This document shows positions 1 through 11,716 of a stretch of DNA of 64,000 nucleotides, in pieces. The DNA comes from Sclerodactyla briareus. Its lineage: Eukaryota > Echinodermata > Holothuroidea > Dendrochirotida > Sclerodactylidae. The position numbers were made by a program, and so were the translations under genes. The notes under the pieces are model-generated. The model saw only the letters and a program-made list of their open reading frames with translations, made no database searches and was not told the DNA's origin. Each line of letters opens with the position of its first letter. The first letter of the stretch is position 1. The stretch spans positions 408,001 through 472,000 of the forward strand of contig JAODTK010005905.1 of NCBI GenBank assembly GCA_026419785.1, read 5' to 3'.

Positions 1-1030
1 GCTATTCAGTAGTCTATTTCCATAATTCATGCAACATTCTCATGGTTGGTGATTTTTTAAGGAATCATTTGTGGATTATTCGTCTACCCTGCACTCCATC
101 CGGCAAGAGTTTCTATTCAGATTCAGGTCAACTGGGGTCTATATGTGTCTACTTTGCATAATAACTTTTTGGAAGGTTGTTGTATCTCCCTGAGACTTGT
201 TTGATTTTGTTAGTCAGTCCTGATAATAATTGATAATTGAATATGTCACATTCCCACAAACTCATTCTCAACTCTCAAATCATTTGAAAGTGGGTCTAGT
301 CCCTGAATATAGTGTTACATGTAGGGCACTAGAGGCTGGCAAACTACTGTATAGCCACCTCGATGTCACGTAGATTTATGCTGTTGAAATCGTGTTTAAC
401 TAACACCTGGGAGTCAGGATGGTGATACCTGTAACAGAAACAATCACTGATTTCCGGACAGGTGAGACTAGCCGTTAAAAAAACTCACTCGTTCTCATGT
501 TACAATGTATTTCTAATGTCTCAAATTCATGGTAATGGAAGGTTAGAAGTGCATTTGCATCATAAAGTATATCTAAATGTTACGTACCAGCATGCCGCCT
601 CCAGCTCTTTCCCATAGTCCCTAACTTCGGTTATACAGTTTCTTCAAGTTGAAACATGGTCTTCATATCATTGCAAATTGATCCATTACAATTCCTCATT
701 GATGACATTGGAGAACTGCAGCCGTTTGAGAAATACAAGTTTATGGTTTAATTTCTATTTGGTCAGCAGTGTCAGCAATGCTTTCAAGTTGAATAAATTA
801 TGATACGACAAAGGTTCTGGTATTCTCAGATTATCTTGGGACCGCTGGATTCAGCAGGCCAATTGCTCGGGAAAAATATCTTTCATCAAACTGTAACATA
901 AAAATTGTTATACAAATGCAGTTTTAATCCTTATAACACAACTTTGTACTCTCTTCTCATACCAGCAGGGGGCTCAGATTCGTAATCTTCGGTCAGACCC
1001 CCCTGCCAACTTCTGACAGACCCTCATCCT
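1..1030. repeat. Interspersed repeat remnant (family A-like interior)
   Basis: No gene is visible. The text is the recurrent interior found elsewhere in the window: 'ccataattcatgcaac', 'gtctagtccctgaatat', and near 460 'acaggtgagactagcc', which matches the ends seen near 10670 and 25790. It is diverged, with no clean termini, so it is called a remnant. Confidence 0.45.
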
Positions 1031-1295
1031 CCCCGGAGCTCAGCTATGCACATGGTGATATTTGGGTTTGGGTTTTTTATTGTTTTTTTTTCCAGTCACA
1101 CTGGGTATTTCCGGTCACATAGTAAGTGGGTGGACATCTGAAACTTTTGGAGGCCCTGGTTGAACCAACCTTGAATGTGTGAGTTAACCCACTTGGTCAC
1201 AGTGTGTTTGATTCCGTGAGGATAACAATCCAGAACCTATGCAGTCATGACAGTGTTCTTGTGGTAGGTGACGCCAGGCTTGCAGACACCGATAA

Positions 1296-1506
1296 CTCCA
1301 CCCCACTTGGGGTGGATTGACTCTCCTTGGGTATGTGGGTTCCCCATGATATTGCATGATCCCCATTGTTTCAAGGTCAGCTCCGGGGTCACCTGGGTCC
1401 TCAGATTCAAGTCTTTGAAAACCTTGTGGACATGAATAAGTCCAGAACGCTTTGGTTCGATCTAAGCTGAAACTTTGCATACTGCTTTCTCATGGGGATT
1501 ACCAGG
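1296..1506 (+). repeat. Family B repeat unit, partial
   Basis: Shares in order 'ggtatgtgggttccccatga', a GGTCA-rich segment, 'aaaaccttgtggacatgaataa', 'gtccagaacgctttggttcg' and 'ctcatggggattaccagga' with the better units at 26.2, 31.8, 38.0, 44.9 and 48.6 kb. It is one diverged unit. Small open frames on either strand here carry no recognisable domain. Confidence 0.6.
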
Positions 1507-2260
1507 ACTTGATTTTAGCTCTAGCCGCAGACAGACTCTTCCCTTCTTCGCGGAACACGGATTTCCTTTTCGTTTTCTTTATTATTTCACTTTTTTCTGG
1601 CTACGCCTTTCTTTCCCGCGTTTTTTCGCATTCCTCGCTGACTACACTTTGGTGCTGCCGGAAACCGGTCGCTCCGCAGAAATTATAAAACCACAGCTAT
1701 TTACCCTGTGGGATGCATAACCAACTTGCTATTAATCTCATACATACAGGTATTTAAGCACCGCGCATGCAAAGCACTGCTCATAGTACTATTTGTTTTG
1801 GGGAGACAGTGTCTTCTAGCTACATGGTCATTGCAAATCTTGTACACAGTGTGCATACATCATGTTGTGATATACATCCAGCAATGAGGTGCACTCGCAA
1901 AGCAATTTTGAGTTGGCTACTCCATTGCTTTTTGTGTCTCCTTAACGTTCATGAAGAGACTTAGTGGTCCCTTGGGCGTGTGGTTTGTGTGTGTGCACCG
2001 TGTGTGTGCGTGTGTTTGTGTATTCGTGTTGTTTGTAGTCACACTTTCTTGTTAGCAGATCTCAACCAACCGTGAGGCTGATTATGCCTAAATTTTGTGT
2101 GTCAGCAACCTGGGTTGGTTGTACACGATTTGGATCGGATTTTGTGCACAAGTCATAATAAGTGGGTAAATTCGCTTTTTTTATGGTATTTTTGTTGAGC
2201 TCATAAGCAAGATTACGCAAGAATGGGTTTTCCAAAAAAAAAACAAATGTGCTACAGCTA
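1507..2260. other. Non-coding stretch with a TG-rich tract
   Basis: I see no gene. An interrupted TG repeat lies at about 1976-2032. Frames of 65-109 codons are short, unsupported by codon-like composition, and match nothing I know. Confidence 0.5.
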
Positions 2261-2269
2261 TTATTTCTT

Positions 2270-2390
2270 GCGCTGACTGCACTTACCTTTACCACGACCC
2301 TGTGAAGTATGCCACCTACCAGCGCTAGCTGAATCTGGCCATATTGTCCTGGCCTGAAAGGTGTCACCTCCGCCATTCCCAAATTTGCCA
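2270..2390 (+). repeat. Left inverted terminal repeat of copy A
   Basis: Reads cacttacctttaccac, then tatgccacctaccagc, then ctggcc and cctccgccattccca. This is the reverse complement, with a few indels, of 8371-8470. The outermost 'ccccctgttatggca' tip seen at the other ends is only weakly recognisable here, so the exact outer boundary is uncertain. Confidence 0.65.
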
Positions 2391-2879
2391 AGCCGAAACT
2401 GTCACGATCTACTAGATTCTAAGAATTTTCGTGCATATTTCCCTCCTAGAGACCTTATGGTCGTACCAGATTTCGGCCTAACTTTTGTCCTCAAAAGCTT
2501 TTTGTAACGTTATTTTCAATCTGGAACAATGTTTATACACTCTATAGAGTGTTTGTTGAGTTGCTTTTCACGCTTGTTTTTCTGCAGCGTATCGTTGAAT
2601 GTGGGGCCTATGTTTTGCCTAACACAGTGTCAAGTTAGACTTTGGTGGACTTAGTTTTTGTCTGCTCGGAACGGGGCCGATATCCTTCGGCAACGTCCGA
2701 AGGGATCGCAAGAAGCTGAGGAGCGCCAGCTGAGTGATCCAGAGCGCAGCAGCGGGTACCCGTAAAAACTAGGGCTCCCAACCCCCCAAATGAAGTAGTG
2801 GTAAGTGGACAACTGCACAAAAAAAAACACGCCGAATTCCATGGAAAAGAAGAAGAAATACGGCTCAAAGCACGTCTCA

Positions 2880-4590
2880 GAAAAAGCAGGGACAACTGCT
2901 CATAATACGCCCGAAAGCCATTGAAAGAGAGAACAGGAGCCATAGTAAAAATACGACTCAAAGTACGGCTCAGAAAAACCATGAGCCAACAAGCTCAGAA
3001 CACAGCCCAAGAAAGCCATGGAAAAGAGAGAACAGGGGCCAGGAAAAATCTCGGCAAAGAAAAAAAGGGGCAAGGAAACAGCCGTGAGAAACCCGAGAGC
3101 CGGGAGTCGAGCCAAGAAAAGAGCCGTGAGCCGGGAAAAAGTGAGCTGAGAAAAGAGCCGGGCAAAATGGGCCTTGGACAGGCCAGAGAACAAAAAAGCC
3201 GTGTGGCGGCCCAGAGGAAGCCGTGAGACCGGCCAGAGAGAGCCGCGAGGCCGGCCAGAAAGAGAGAGCCGCGAGGCCGGCCAGAAAGAGAGAGCCGGGG
3301 GAACGGCCAAAGAAACCCGTTGAACAGGCTGGTGAGCCGACCAGAAGAGCGCCGTGAACCCGACCAGAATCCCGGCCAGGAGCCAGGCCGGGAGATCCCC
3401 GGCAGAGGAGAGATCCGGAGAAAAGCCGGGGTAACAGTGGAGAATTCCCGACAGAGCCAGCAACCGGCATCGACCGAGCTCCGAATCAAGAGCCGTTGGC
3501 CGGGACGCGAGCATCATAACCGTGCAACAGCAGATTCCCATGGCCGGGAGCAGGCTATCCACCAGAAGACCCAGGGGGGTCGAAGAGGCCCATCCCGGAT
3601 AACTATTAGGATCAAGCCATGGAAATGGAAATCAACCCGGAGTTACGAGCTGGAGTCCAGCCATCTCTCAGACCCGTGGGTAAACGGGAATGCGGCCCCG
3701 CAGAGGCCGTGGCCACGGGAGGTGATCCACAAATACAAACCAGTGGGGATTTGGCTACACATGAGCCGATTTATGCCAAAGAAACTTCGAGGACATGGCA
3801 TATTACATTTGACCTGCCCGGGAGGGAAATCTTGTTTCAGCTTAGGCCGGAGATTGGTACGGAGAACCGGCGGATCGGGATCCGTAAGGAAAGAGTAACA
3901 ACAACGTGACTGTAATTGGTATAGGCCGAGAAACTGGACGCTGAAGAGCCACTGAGCCGCGTCCAGCGGATTCCTCAAACGGAAAAGCTGAGTTAAAACG
4001 GCTCTCCCCCGACTAACCCAGGGAGCCCGACTTTAACACACCCAGGAACAAAATAACCCGTCGCAGGTAAGCCGGGAGAGGCCGAGATGTGCCAGCATCG
4101 GCGAACAAGTCGAACCGATGGAAGCCGTGGCTCAGGACAGAGCCGGGAGAGTCAGCCGGACTTCGAGACGAGGCTTGGGGCTCTGAGCCGGAAGCCAGCC
4201 AGTGGAGAGCCAGGCCTAGAAAAGTACCGAGACAATGAACCGGAGTGGGGCCGGGAAGGCCAACGGCTACTAGGATCGATCCACACTGAGAAACGTGGGA
4301 ACAACCCCGTGGAAACTGCTCTCGACCACGGCGTTCGGTCCGTTCTCCCATCCCCCCCGGCCGGAGCCATGCATGGCCTTGGCCGACCCGACTCTCGGCA
4401 GCCGCCGAAGAAGCCGTGGCTCCAGGCAGAACCCAAGCCGGGACACACCCGCCCATGTCAGCCTGGACAAAACCGGGAAGGCGCGGCATAGCCCCGTCAA
4501 AGCAGGGGAAGCCGGTGCCCGACACCATTGCCTGGCCCGGCGCGGAGCCGTGATCGACCCACCGGCCATGGCTGATAGGGGTTAATCCAT
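2880..4590 (+). other. GC- and purine-rich charged block inside copy A (gag-like candidate)
   Basis: Abrupt GC- and purine-rich composition with repeated 'gagccg' and 'ccgggag' motifs. A 26-28 bp unit (gaggccggccagaaag) is repeated at about 3230-3300. Plus-strand open frames at 2921-3226, 3320-3898, 3619-3909 and 4087-4491 encode very basic or acidic low-complexity protein rich in R, E, K and S. Equally long minus-strand frames (for example 2900-3562, 4013-4618) come from the composition. No zinc knuckle or known domain is visible. A structural protein of the element in several decayed frames is possible, but this is inference. Confidence 0.3.
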
Positions 4591-4619
4591 ATCCGAGAAC
4601 TGGAATAACCGGCGACACC

Positions 4620-5540
4620 CCACCGGATGATGCAGTGGTTTTATTTCCTGTATATTGACTTCAGACCAAAAATAATTTAATTTGCCTACAAACAAACGTT
4701 TATCGGTATTGTATCCGTGCTTGTCAATACCACCCCGGAGTCTTAGTATTAATCATTTAGGAGCCACTTAAGACTCATAGGGCCTTGTAGAGACTTGGCC
4801 GTATTATCGCGATGATTTTTCAAACCAGTTGGGTCACAGTTTTCGCCCTTTATTAATTACCACCACCTACCCCGCGTAAGTTAACGGGCAGCCCTACTAC
4901 GTAAGCGACAATTCAAACCCGTGTTCGCTTTGATGTTTAGCCGTGTTATCTGGGTCTGTTTGTAATGCACAATAGAGGGACACCCTTGGGGATGGCCCTA
5001 TACAGATTACCGTAATGTGGGGGGAACTCCCGAAGTTACCAATGACTCTCGCTAGTAACAAAATTGCTACCAATCAGTGAAAGCTACGGAATTGTCGAGG
5101 TAATTAATAATGATCACGCAGTGGCGTGGCGGGCAGGGCTCTTTAGGGCTTTTTTTGCATGCAGCGGCGCTGGGTACTATCTACTAACTGCGGTGAATGT
5201 GATGTGGGAATATGGAAAGTAAACAGACAATCTTATATACACTTACTACTTATTTTGGCCTGAGACTGTCAACGTGAACCGAGACGCGAAAAAAGGAAAG
5301 CCAAACAATATAATGGGGTCTCCAGTGGTAGATATTTTCTGTCTCAGATTACATTATTAGTTAGACGGAGGCGAGGGTCCACGAGTTAGATCGGGTGCGG
5401 CAACCGGTTTCGCCGTGCCCGCGGGCATTAGAACACTTATTGTCTAGAAAAGTTATTTCCCTCCCGCCGACACTACAATATATTTGTATAATGTACAGAT
5501 GTATACATACAGTCAACATTTTGGAAAAAAAAAAAACAGC
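4620..5540. other. Interior of copy A without recognisable coding
   Basis: Composition returns to average and no long frame is present. A short poly-A-like tract near 5525 is followed by the segment (from 5544) that aligns with copy B at 17860. I see no gene. Confidence 0.4.
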
Positions 5541-5543
5541 CAA

Positions 5544-7170
5544 GGGCCTGGAGTAAACCCGGAAGTAATAGGCCGGCTGGGAGCCGTAGCTCCGGGCCGG
5601 CACTGGTGAACCAGACCCAGCGAATAGCTGAGAATCCATGGAAGCGGCGAGGTCCCAGCCAACCGCCAAACCCGTGATCGGCCGGATTCCATGGAAGCGG
5701 CCAGGTCTCAGCAAGCCGGCCAACCCCAGTGTATCCGAGACCCTGCCGACAACCCTTCCGAGGGGCCGCCTAGAAAATTGATTGACCGGAATTATGTTGG
5801 CCAGGGATCAAGCGGGAGCCCATGGCCGTCGTAGCCTGGGATCGTTAAAGGAAGAATTTCCGGGATTAAGCAACAAAACAATGGATTTGACTTTGACAGC
5901 TTGCAGTCACTTTAATGAATTACAATCAGTAGGGCCAGAAAACGGGAGCCTATATGATAGCCTCCCAACTGTCACAGACATCAGTATCAAGATCTGTTAT
6001 TTGTAGGATTCGTTTCGGAGCTGGCACGAGAATAAGTGCGGTGAAACGATAACCTGGTAAACCGCAAACAATAACGCAGTTAACGTGAGCATACAGAGTG
6101 CCGTTTAGCACGACACGTTACGTTTATACAATAACCTGAATAACAGACGGAACATCGCTGATATGACTATTAGTATACACGTCACAGGGGGCCGGGACTA
6201 TCGGCTCAGTCCTGTACCTGGGAATATTTACTAACCCGGCTTCGCGTTTAAAATTGTGCAGCAGAGTTATAGAGATCATTTCCTCAGATTTTCGACTTTC
6301 GGAACCGTATTGTGTGATCAGGTTTTCATCTCGAGACACGCGTATGTGTGGGATTGGAGCAGCTCCGTTGTAGGCATTTAGGATAAACGACTAGGCTAAC
6401 ACTAGGTAACAAATAAGTAGATACCCATGACCATACGTACCCGCGTGGTAGTAACAGCGATCCCGCTAATCCTTAACCGTGCTGGAGATGAATCTGATCT
6501 CAAACCACATATTACCGGCAAGTATTGTACCTACTCGATGTGTAGTGCATAATAGCACTATGTAGGCGATGAAGGTACACTTTCCAGTTGGAGACAGCAT
6601 ATTGTCGATAAATGTAGGTTCGACCCTATGCTTACTGATGAACTTCATGACGACAGGGAGTGCTAGACCTACCATTTTCCATCCGAGCGAATGGTGGGAC
6701 ATTTTAAGGTTGCACCAAACATAGGGGTTATCCCATCCCTATTACAAAAGTTTTCAGTTTCAATGCTTGACAAAAGCTGAATGCTACACGAAAATGGTAA
6801 CATATCACGGTCATTTCAAATTTCGAATAAGTTTTAGTTCATCACCCGACCAGGTTGGTGTCATTTTTGGCATGACAACCCGAATGATCCTGACTGAGCA
6901 GGGCAGGTGGTGAACCTAGTAGAAGCAGCAATAATCAAGATCTCGAACACAGAGGTTAGAGGGGCCCATCCGTAGGACCATTGTTGAAATCGCCATAGGG
7001 ATTATGTTGTCATGCCCGCAGGGATTCAATCCTTGCAAGTTAGGTTTCCAGGCTTGAAAAGTGCTACAGCTGGGACAGAGAGAGAATAGCTTCGATGACA
7101 GCCCAAAACAACCAGGAACTTCACTTCAGCTATCACAGCAATTCCACAAGGGGTTCTGGACGGTTCCACG
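5544..7170 (+). mobile_element. Conserved interior of YR element, copy A
   Basis: Matches copy B segment by segment. Both have 'gagtaaacc.gaagt', 'gctccgggcc', 'accggaattatgttggcca', 'gtcactttaa.gaatta', 'ttgtaggatt', 'gaaacgata', 'gtgagc.tacag' and 'gagc..a.tgggac'. Parts of both copies can be read as stretches of protein, but stops and frame changes are frequent in each. The ancestral frame probably ran into the recombinase at 7174. I cannot name a domain in this part. Confidence 0.45.
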
Positions 7171-7173
7171 ATC

Positions 7174-7880
7174 AGTAACAACGATCTTACGAGTCAGGTC
7201 CTGAGTAGGTTTCTCAAGAGACAACTCCCATCTAAGACTGAGGCTGGCCCGTTATGCTCCATCAACGATGTAATGGATTTCTTGCAGCCTTCCATAAGAA
7301 CTGTCACACTGTGCTCCTTTGGAACTCACGCACAAAACTGTTTTTGATCGCCGCAGGATCGGACTGCATTCATGCAACAAAAATGTTTTCTAGATTTTGA
7401 CCCGAGTGGCCTAAGGTCTCACCAGATCCACACGTCAGGGCCAAGAACCAGTCGCCAACCTCCTCTCTATCAGAGATCTCTCGTCATCTACGTCAGCTGT
7501 TCCAACGGGGAAGTTGGACGGCTGCCACAGTGAGCTCTCTTGTCTGTACCATAGGAAACCAGGGCCCTCAGGTCATCAGGAATTGCTTCCGGATTTCAAA
7601 ACAACCTTGCACTCCGGCGGCAACAAGTACCTTACTCGCTGGCTTGAGGACCTCATCAAGCCTCATTAACAGGAGGGCGGTCTGCTACCGCTACATCAGA
7701 AAACATGACAATCAATTGGTTTGCATACGGAGCCAGGGAAGAAATCATGAAGGAAGCAGCGGGAACAATCGTCACCCTTTGTATCTCACTACTGACGGAC
7801 ATCTTGTAGCAGAGGGAGCTTTCGCCAGGGAGGTTCTTCGTCGTCCTCAGCAACGAGTTCCGAACCCCCCTCCATCTTAG
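7174..7880 (+). pseudogene. Tyrosine-recombinase-like relic, copy A
   Basis: YR enzymes cut and rejoin DNA through a tyrosine nucleophile and mobilise DIRS, Ngaro and Crypton elements. From 7174 an open stretch of about 58 codons begins NNDLTSQVLSRFLKRQ and contains INDVMDFLQ, the typical start of the core-binding region. After one stop and a shift comes VRAKNQSP (about 7436-7460), a string characteristic of animal YR-element recombinases. The C-terminal part (about 7700-7790) resembles the 'W..I..EEIMKEA' helix. Frame changes and stops make it non-functional as read. I could not place the R-H-R-Y residues with confidence. Confidence 0.5.
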
Positions 7881-7937
7881 CCTCTGTGTCACGTCTGCAC
7901 AGGTTAGTGGTAAAAGGAAGGGCAGTCAGCGCAAATG

Positions 7938-8010
7938 AAATGCCCAGAACCCCATGTTATGGCAATTTATAAGCAGATGCACTTACCTTTTACCATGGCC
8001 CACCCACCTC
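7938..8010 (+). repeat. Internal complementary repeat of copy A
   Basis: Reads cccagaaccccatgttatgg, then caatttataagcagatgc, then acttaccttttaccatgg. It is the reverse complement of the right tip at 8450-8515. Copy B has the equivalent at 20625-20700. An internal copy of the end sequence near the right terminus is a hallmark of DIRS-type circular-intermediate elements. Alternatively 7938-8515 is a separate MITE nested at the end. Confidence 0.6.
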
Positions 8011-8364
8011 CCCATGTCGGAACACGTTGGGGCGTCTACAAGCATGGAGTCGCAGGGGAGCTTGCAACCTCAGTGGGACCGTTTCAGGTCCAGGGTCGGA
8101 CTCATACTCTCGACTGTCGAGGCTGCCCGACCATTGGCCTACAGAACTATGTTTTGAAAAACGATTGGAGTCTCTAGTTCAAAGTCAGTATAGTGGTTTC
8201 AGCTAAAGGTGGACACGATCTCAGTGGTCAGGAACCAGAAGGAGCTACATTTCAGGTGAGATCGACTCATTGACGTGGTCCAGCTCTCTCACCTCGCTCC
8301 ACAGAGCTTCTTCACCCTACAGTTCCGCTCTTACCCTCTAATCCGCTGAGCTACGTTTCGTCAG

Positions 8365-8520
8365 CCAGAATTGGGAATGGCGGAGTGCCCACCTTTAGGC
8401 CAGACAATAATGCCAGATCTAGCTAGCTGGTAGGTGGCATATTGCACAGGTCAGTGGTAAAAGGTAAGTGCATTGCTTATAAAATGCCATAACAGGGGGT
8501 TTGGGGCAGTTAGGCATGTA
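8365..8520 (+). repeat. Right inverted terminal repeat of copy A
   Basis: Contains gggaatggcggagtgccc, tctagctagctggtaggtgg, cagtggtaaaaggtaagtgc and ccataacagggggtttgggg. It is complementary to both the left end (2280-2388) and the internal copy (7938-8010). Confidence 0.65.
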
Positions 8521-9790
8521 GGACCTGGATGACAGGTAGATGAACTGATTAGATTTTCAAGCCTAAAATATGCTAATTAAGTGGTTTAATTTGTATGATT
8601 TATGCACTTTTTCAAGTTTGTCAGATTTCCATGAAACTTGGTGGATGTGGTCTACCATTTGGTTTCCAAGAAATTTTAAAGTAGTCTGGTCACTGGGTCA
8701 TTTCATATGTGTATCTATTTGGGCATAGTTTATGCAATTTTTAAATTTCGTGGATTTTCCACAACACTTGGTAGATGGTGCTCCACCTTTGATCCTGAAT
8801 CATTTTTAAGGTACAGCTGGGTCGTGGAGTTCACTGTATGTGCCTAATTTGCATAATTTATTCCAATTTCCAACTTGGTTAAGAATTTCGCCAACTCTGT
8901 ATGGTTAATCCATTACTTTTTCTGGATCATGATGTGTTTGATGTTCTTTTAATTTGAATTGAATTCCATCATATAATAGCTTCTGTTAGAATGAAGCACT
9001 GAGAAACAAGTAAACCATAGCTCCTGTGACAATTTTACTTTTATTTGAACTGCTGTTAAAAGCTTATTGTATGTGCCTAATTTGCATAATATATTCCAAT
9101 TTCCAACTTGGTGAGAATTTCTCCAAATTCATTAGGTATGGTCCGTTAACATTTTCTGAATCTGATGTGTTTGATTTTCATGAATTTGATTGAATTCCAT
9201 CATATAATAGCTTCTGTTAGAATGAAGCACTGAGAAACAAGTAAACCATAGCTCCTGTGACAATTTTACTGCTGTTATAAGCTGCCCACAAGCAACCCTC
9301 TCTTACCCAACCAATTTGATTATAGGTTGATTAGACCTACAAACATACTGTAACTTTTTTTTCCTCTCTTCTTGCCTTGGGAAGAATGCCCCCCCCCCCG
9401 GATATGTGCCTGGATTGCACATTTTCACTTACTTTGTGTATACAATGCCATAACTGCATAATGTCCCGAATAGAACATCTTCAACTGACACTGACGACCC
9501 ACAGTACTTTATAGGGGTTTGCACTTTGCAGGGGTCGAGTCATGCCCTGGCTGCTTGGAAAATAGAAGGCAATGAATCATGAAGGAAAAGGGGATTTAGA
9601 ACATTTCAAGTTGGATTTGGGGTCAAAGAAGTGCGTTGATTGAGCGATCAAACTTCCAAACTTCCAAAAAAACATTTTTAAAATTTGGGTATTTAGGAGA
9701 GAAGAGTGGATAATAGAAACCACCGATGGTGCAGCAAGGCGAGAACACTTTTTTGGCGATCGCCTTGTCTCAGTTTGCCAGACAAATAGC
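8521..9790 (+). repeat. Family D repeat, copy 1
   Basis: Shares long segments with 54290-55690: 'gattgaattccatcat', 'agtaaaccatag', 'gctgcccacaagca', 'acccaaccaattt', 'gattagacctacaaa', 'gaacatttcaa.tt', then 'aggcgaga.cactttttggcg' with gcgatcgcc. Within it, 8930-9055 and 9165-9275 are a local duplication (period about 235 bp). No gene. Confidence 0.65.
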
Positions 9791-9799
9791 CTTGTATTG

Positions 9800-10700
9800 A
9801 ATATCTTTGGCAGGAATTTTTAGCGAAAAATTCTTAATGCTACAGACTTCCGGGTGCATGTGTATGTATGTTACACTTTCCCCGTTCAGAATTTCTCTCC
9901 TAACCTTAAGAATGAAATTCAACAAAATTTTGTATGTTGAATCAGGGTTGGGTTGAACACAATCTGATTAGATTTTGGGCAAGAAAGTCACTAATCAATT
10001 AGAGTAGTTTAGCCTTGTTTGTGGAAGTTAATTGTGTTTGTGCTTGAATTACAAACTGTAGGAGCTATGGTGATGTGATTTGGCACACAGGTACAGGATA
10101 TTAGGTAGTTGAACTGATCACATTTCCAGTATAACTAAGTGAGTCATATGTGAAAATATCAAGTTCCTCAGATTTTCGCGAAATTGGTGACTATGGTATA
10201 CCTCTAGTCTCAAAAAGGTTTTACATAGATTCAGATTCCCTGAAGGTAATTCATTGCATCTATCTTGCATAACTTATGTGAAATTCTAAGGTTTGTCAGA
10301 TTCTCAATGTAACTTGATGGGTCGTATGGTCTATCTTTAGTCCCTCAAAATTTTAACACAGGTTCCGGTTAATGGAGGTCATTTAATGTGTCTAATTTGC
10401 CTAATTCATGCAACCTTTTGAGTTTGTTGAATTTTGATGATCATCGACTGTTGATCCTGAGATATTTGAAACTTGAGAATGAGTCACAGGAAGGTCAATG
10501 ATGTGTCACAGTTGTGCAATTTCTTTAATTAGGTCACAATTCCTATACCTACCTCTATATGCTTTCAGATTTTGTTGTTATCATCTCTGGCAATTAGCTC
10601 TCTCTCGACCTCTAAGATCAGTTGGTTGAAATATACTATTCTCACAAGAGCTACTATTGATCCTGAAAAAAGGTGAGACTAGCAATTTGTGAACCCCTCA
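9800..10700 (+). repeat. Family A-like repeat
   Basis: Carries the family A interior text: 'gttgggttgaacacaatctg', 'ttagattttgggca', 'acaggatattaggtag', repeated 'catgaaacttggtgg'-like phrases and 'gtctaatttgc'. It ends near 'aaaggtgagactagc'. No gene. Confidence 0.5.
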
Positions 10701-11067
10701 TTTTCCTGGAATTTCCTTTCACGTAATCTTGAAAATTGTCACTAACAAGAATTACAACTGCGGATGCCCTGTCATGGTGCCATAACATTCATGGATTTAT
10801 GGAGTTGTCTGAAAATAGCCCGATGTGTATGATGGCCTGCAGAATATTGACTAGGCATATCAAAAAGTTGCACCTGGTGTCAAGTCTGAAATAAAAGTAA
10901 CTTGATGCCCACCTGATGCCCCAATCTGGTCCGCCAGCTGCAAGGTGTACCTCTGAGGCACTGGCTGATAGGGCCTAGAAATCTGTTGCAAAATATTCAC
11001 AAACCAATTGTAAGAGAATTGTGACTGAGGTTTGACTGAAGTTTATCCTATGTCTTATTCCACCCAG

Positions 11068-11248
11068 ACACCAATGATGTATTCAGACCAGCTACAGCAA
11101 GAGGTTTTAATGGTGATTAAGTTCCTGTCCAACTCTCCAGTGATCCATGTGGCAGCCCACACTAGTCAGCTAGTCCCCACGCCCGCGGTGGTCACTGTTG
11201 CCTGCAACCAGACGTTTGCTGTCAACAAGTGGAACAACCAAACAGCAG
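11068..11248 (+). CDS. Neurobeachin/LRBA family exon (linker before WD40)
   Basis: One coding exon of a BEACH-WD40 protein. These large proteins act as scaffolds in vesicle traffic and binding of protein kinase A. The acceptor is ttccacccag and the donor is gcag|gtgaga. It starts in frame at TPMMYSDQLQQEVLMVIKF and ends at FAVNKWNNQTAG, leaving phase 1. The 'QQ.V.MV.KF.SNSPV.HVA' and 'TPAVVTV..N..FAVN.W' strings are characteristic of the region between the BEACH domain and the WD40 repeats in neurobeachin and LRBA. No frame error in this exon. The following exon (16511) matches in phase. Orthology to neurobeachin versus LRBA is not settled by one exon. Confidence 0.85.
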
Positions 11249-11708
11249 GTGAGAAAAGTGCCCCCCCCCCCTACCAGTATAAGCCTTTACTGTAGAATAA
11301 ATTAAAGTGCAAAACCAGTGACTAAATCCCCCTCAACCCTTCAAACTACCATCCCTGGCCGAACTCTTGCCCTTAAAGCTCAGCCATGCCTCCATCTGCC
11401 CTTGTCTGTGTTTTGTCATTCATTATTCAGAGGAGTCATTTTAAACCCTTATAATGGTGGTGTTTTTTTTGAGGTAGAATGATGGAATTGCAACCCCCAG
11501 AATGAAATGTTGTGTATTAGCATTGTAATGATTACCATTTTTCTTTCCCTGTGCTGCAGAACTTTTAAAGTTTCCCATACTAACCAGAAGATCCCACAGG
11601 AACTGTTTTGTGGTCTCGATGGTAAAAGAAATAATGAATTAGAGGAAAATACCCAAATCCTCATCTACCCAATCCTATCAACTCAACCCCTTCCCTCCTC
11701 ATGTAATT
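11249..11708 (+). other. Intron sequence, nothing recognised
   Basis: Intron downstream of the first exon. A short poly-C tract lies at about 11261-11270. The frames of 71-85 codons on both strands match nothing. Confidence 0.5.
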
Positions 11709-11716
11709 GTTTAGTC

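Larger units (their letters stand above)
2262..8520 (+). mobile_element. YR element copy A (DIRS-like architecture)
   Basis: A large element bounded by inverted terminal repeats. The left end (about 2280-2388: cacttacc, taccac, gccacctaccagc, gccattccc) is the reverse complement of the right end (8371-8470: gggaatggc, gctggtaggtggc, gtggtaaaaggtaag) over roughly 100 bp. A third complementary copy of the tip lies at 7938-8010. The interior from 5544 to 8450 aligns along its length with 17860-21085 of copy B, with the same order of short conserved strings. The decayed recombinase frame lies at 7174-7880. I recognised no reverse transcriptase, so a DIRS-like, Ngaro-like or Crypton-like assignment is open. 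Copy A has a GC-rich block (2880-4590) that copy B lacks. Confidence 0.6.

Noticed and set aside
2900-3562. 220-codon minus-strand frame, and others nearby (2970-3470, 2995-3489, 4013-4618)
   Set aside because: They lie in the GC/purine-rich block where stops are rare on both strands. Composition alone explains the length and no domain is visible.
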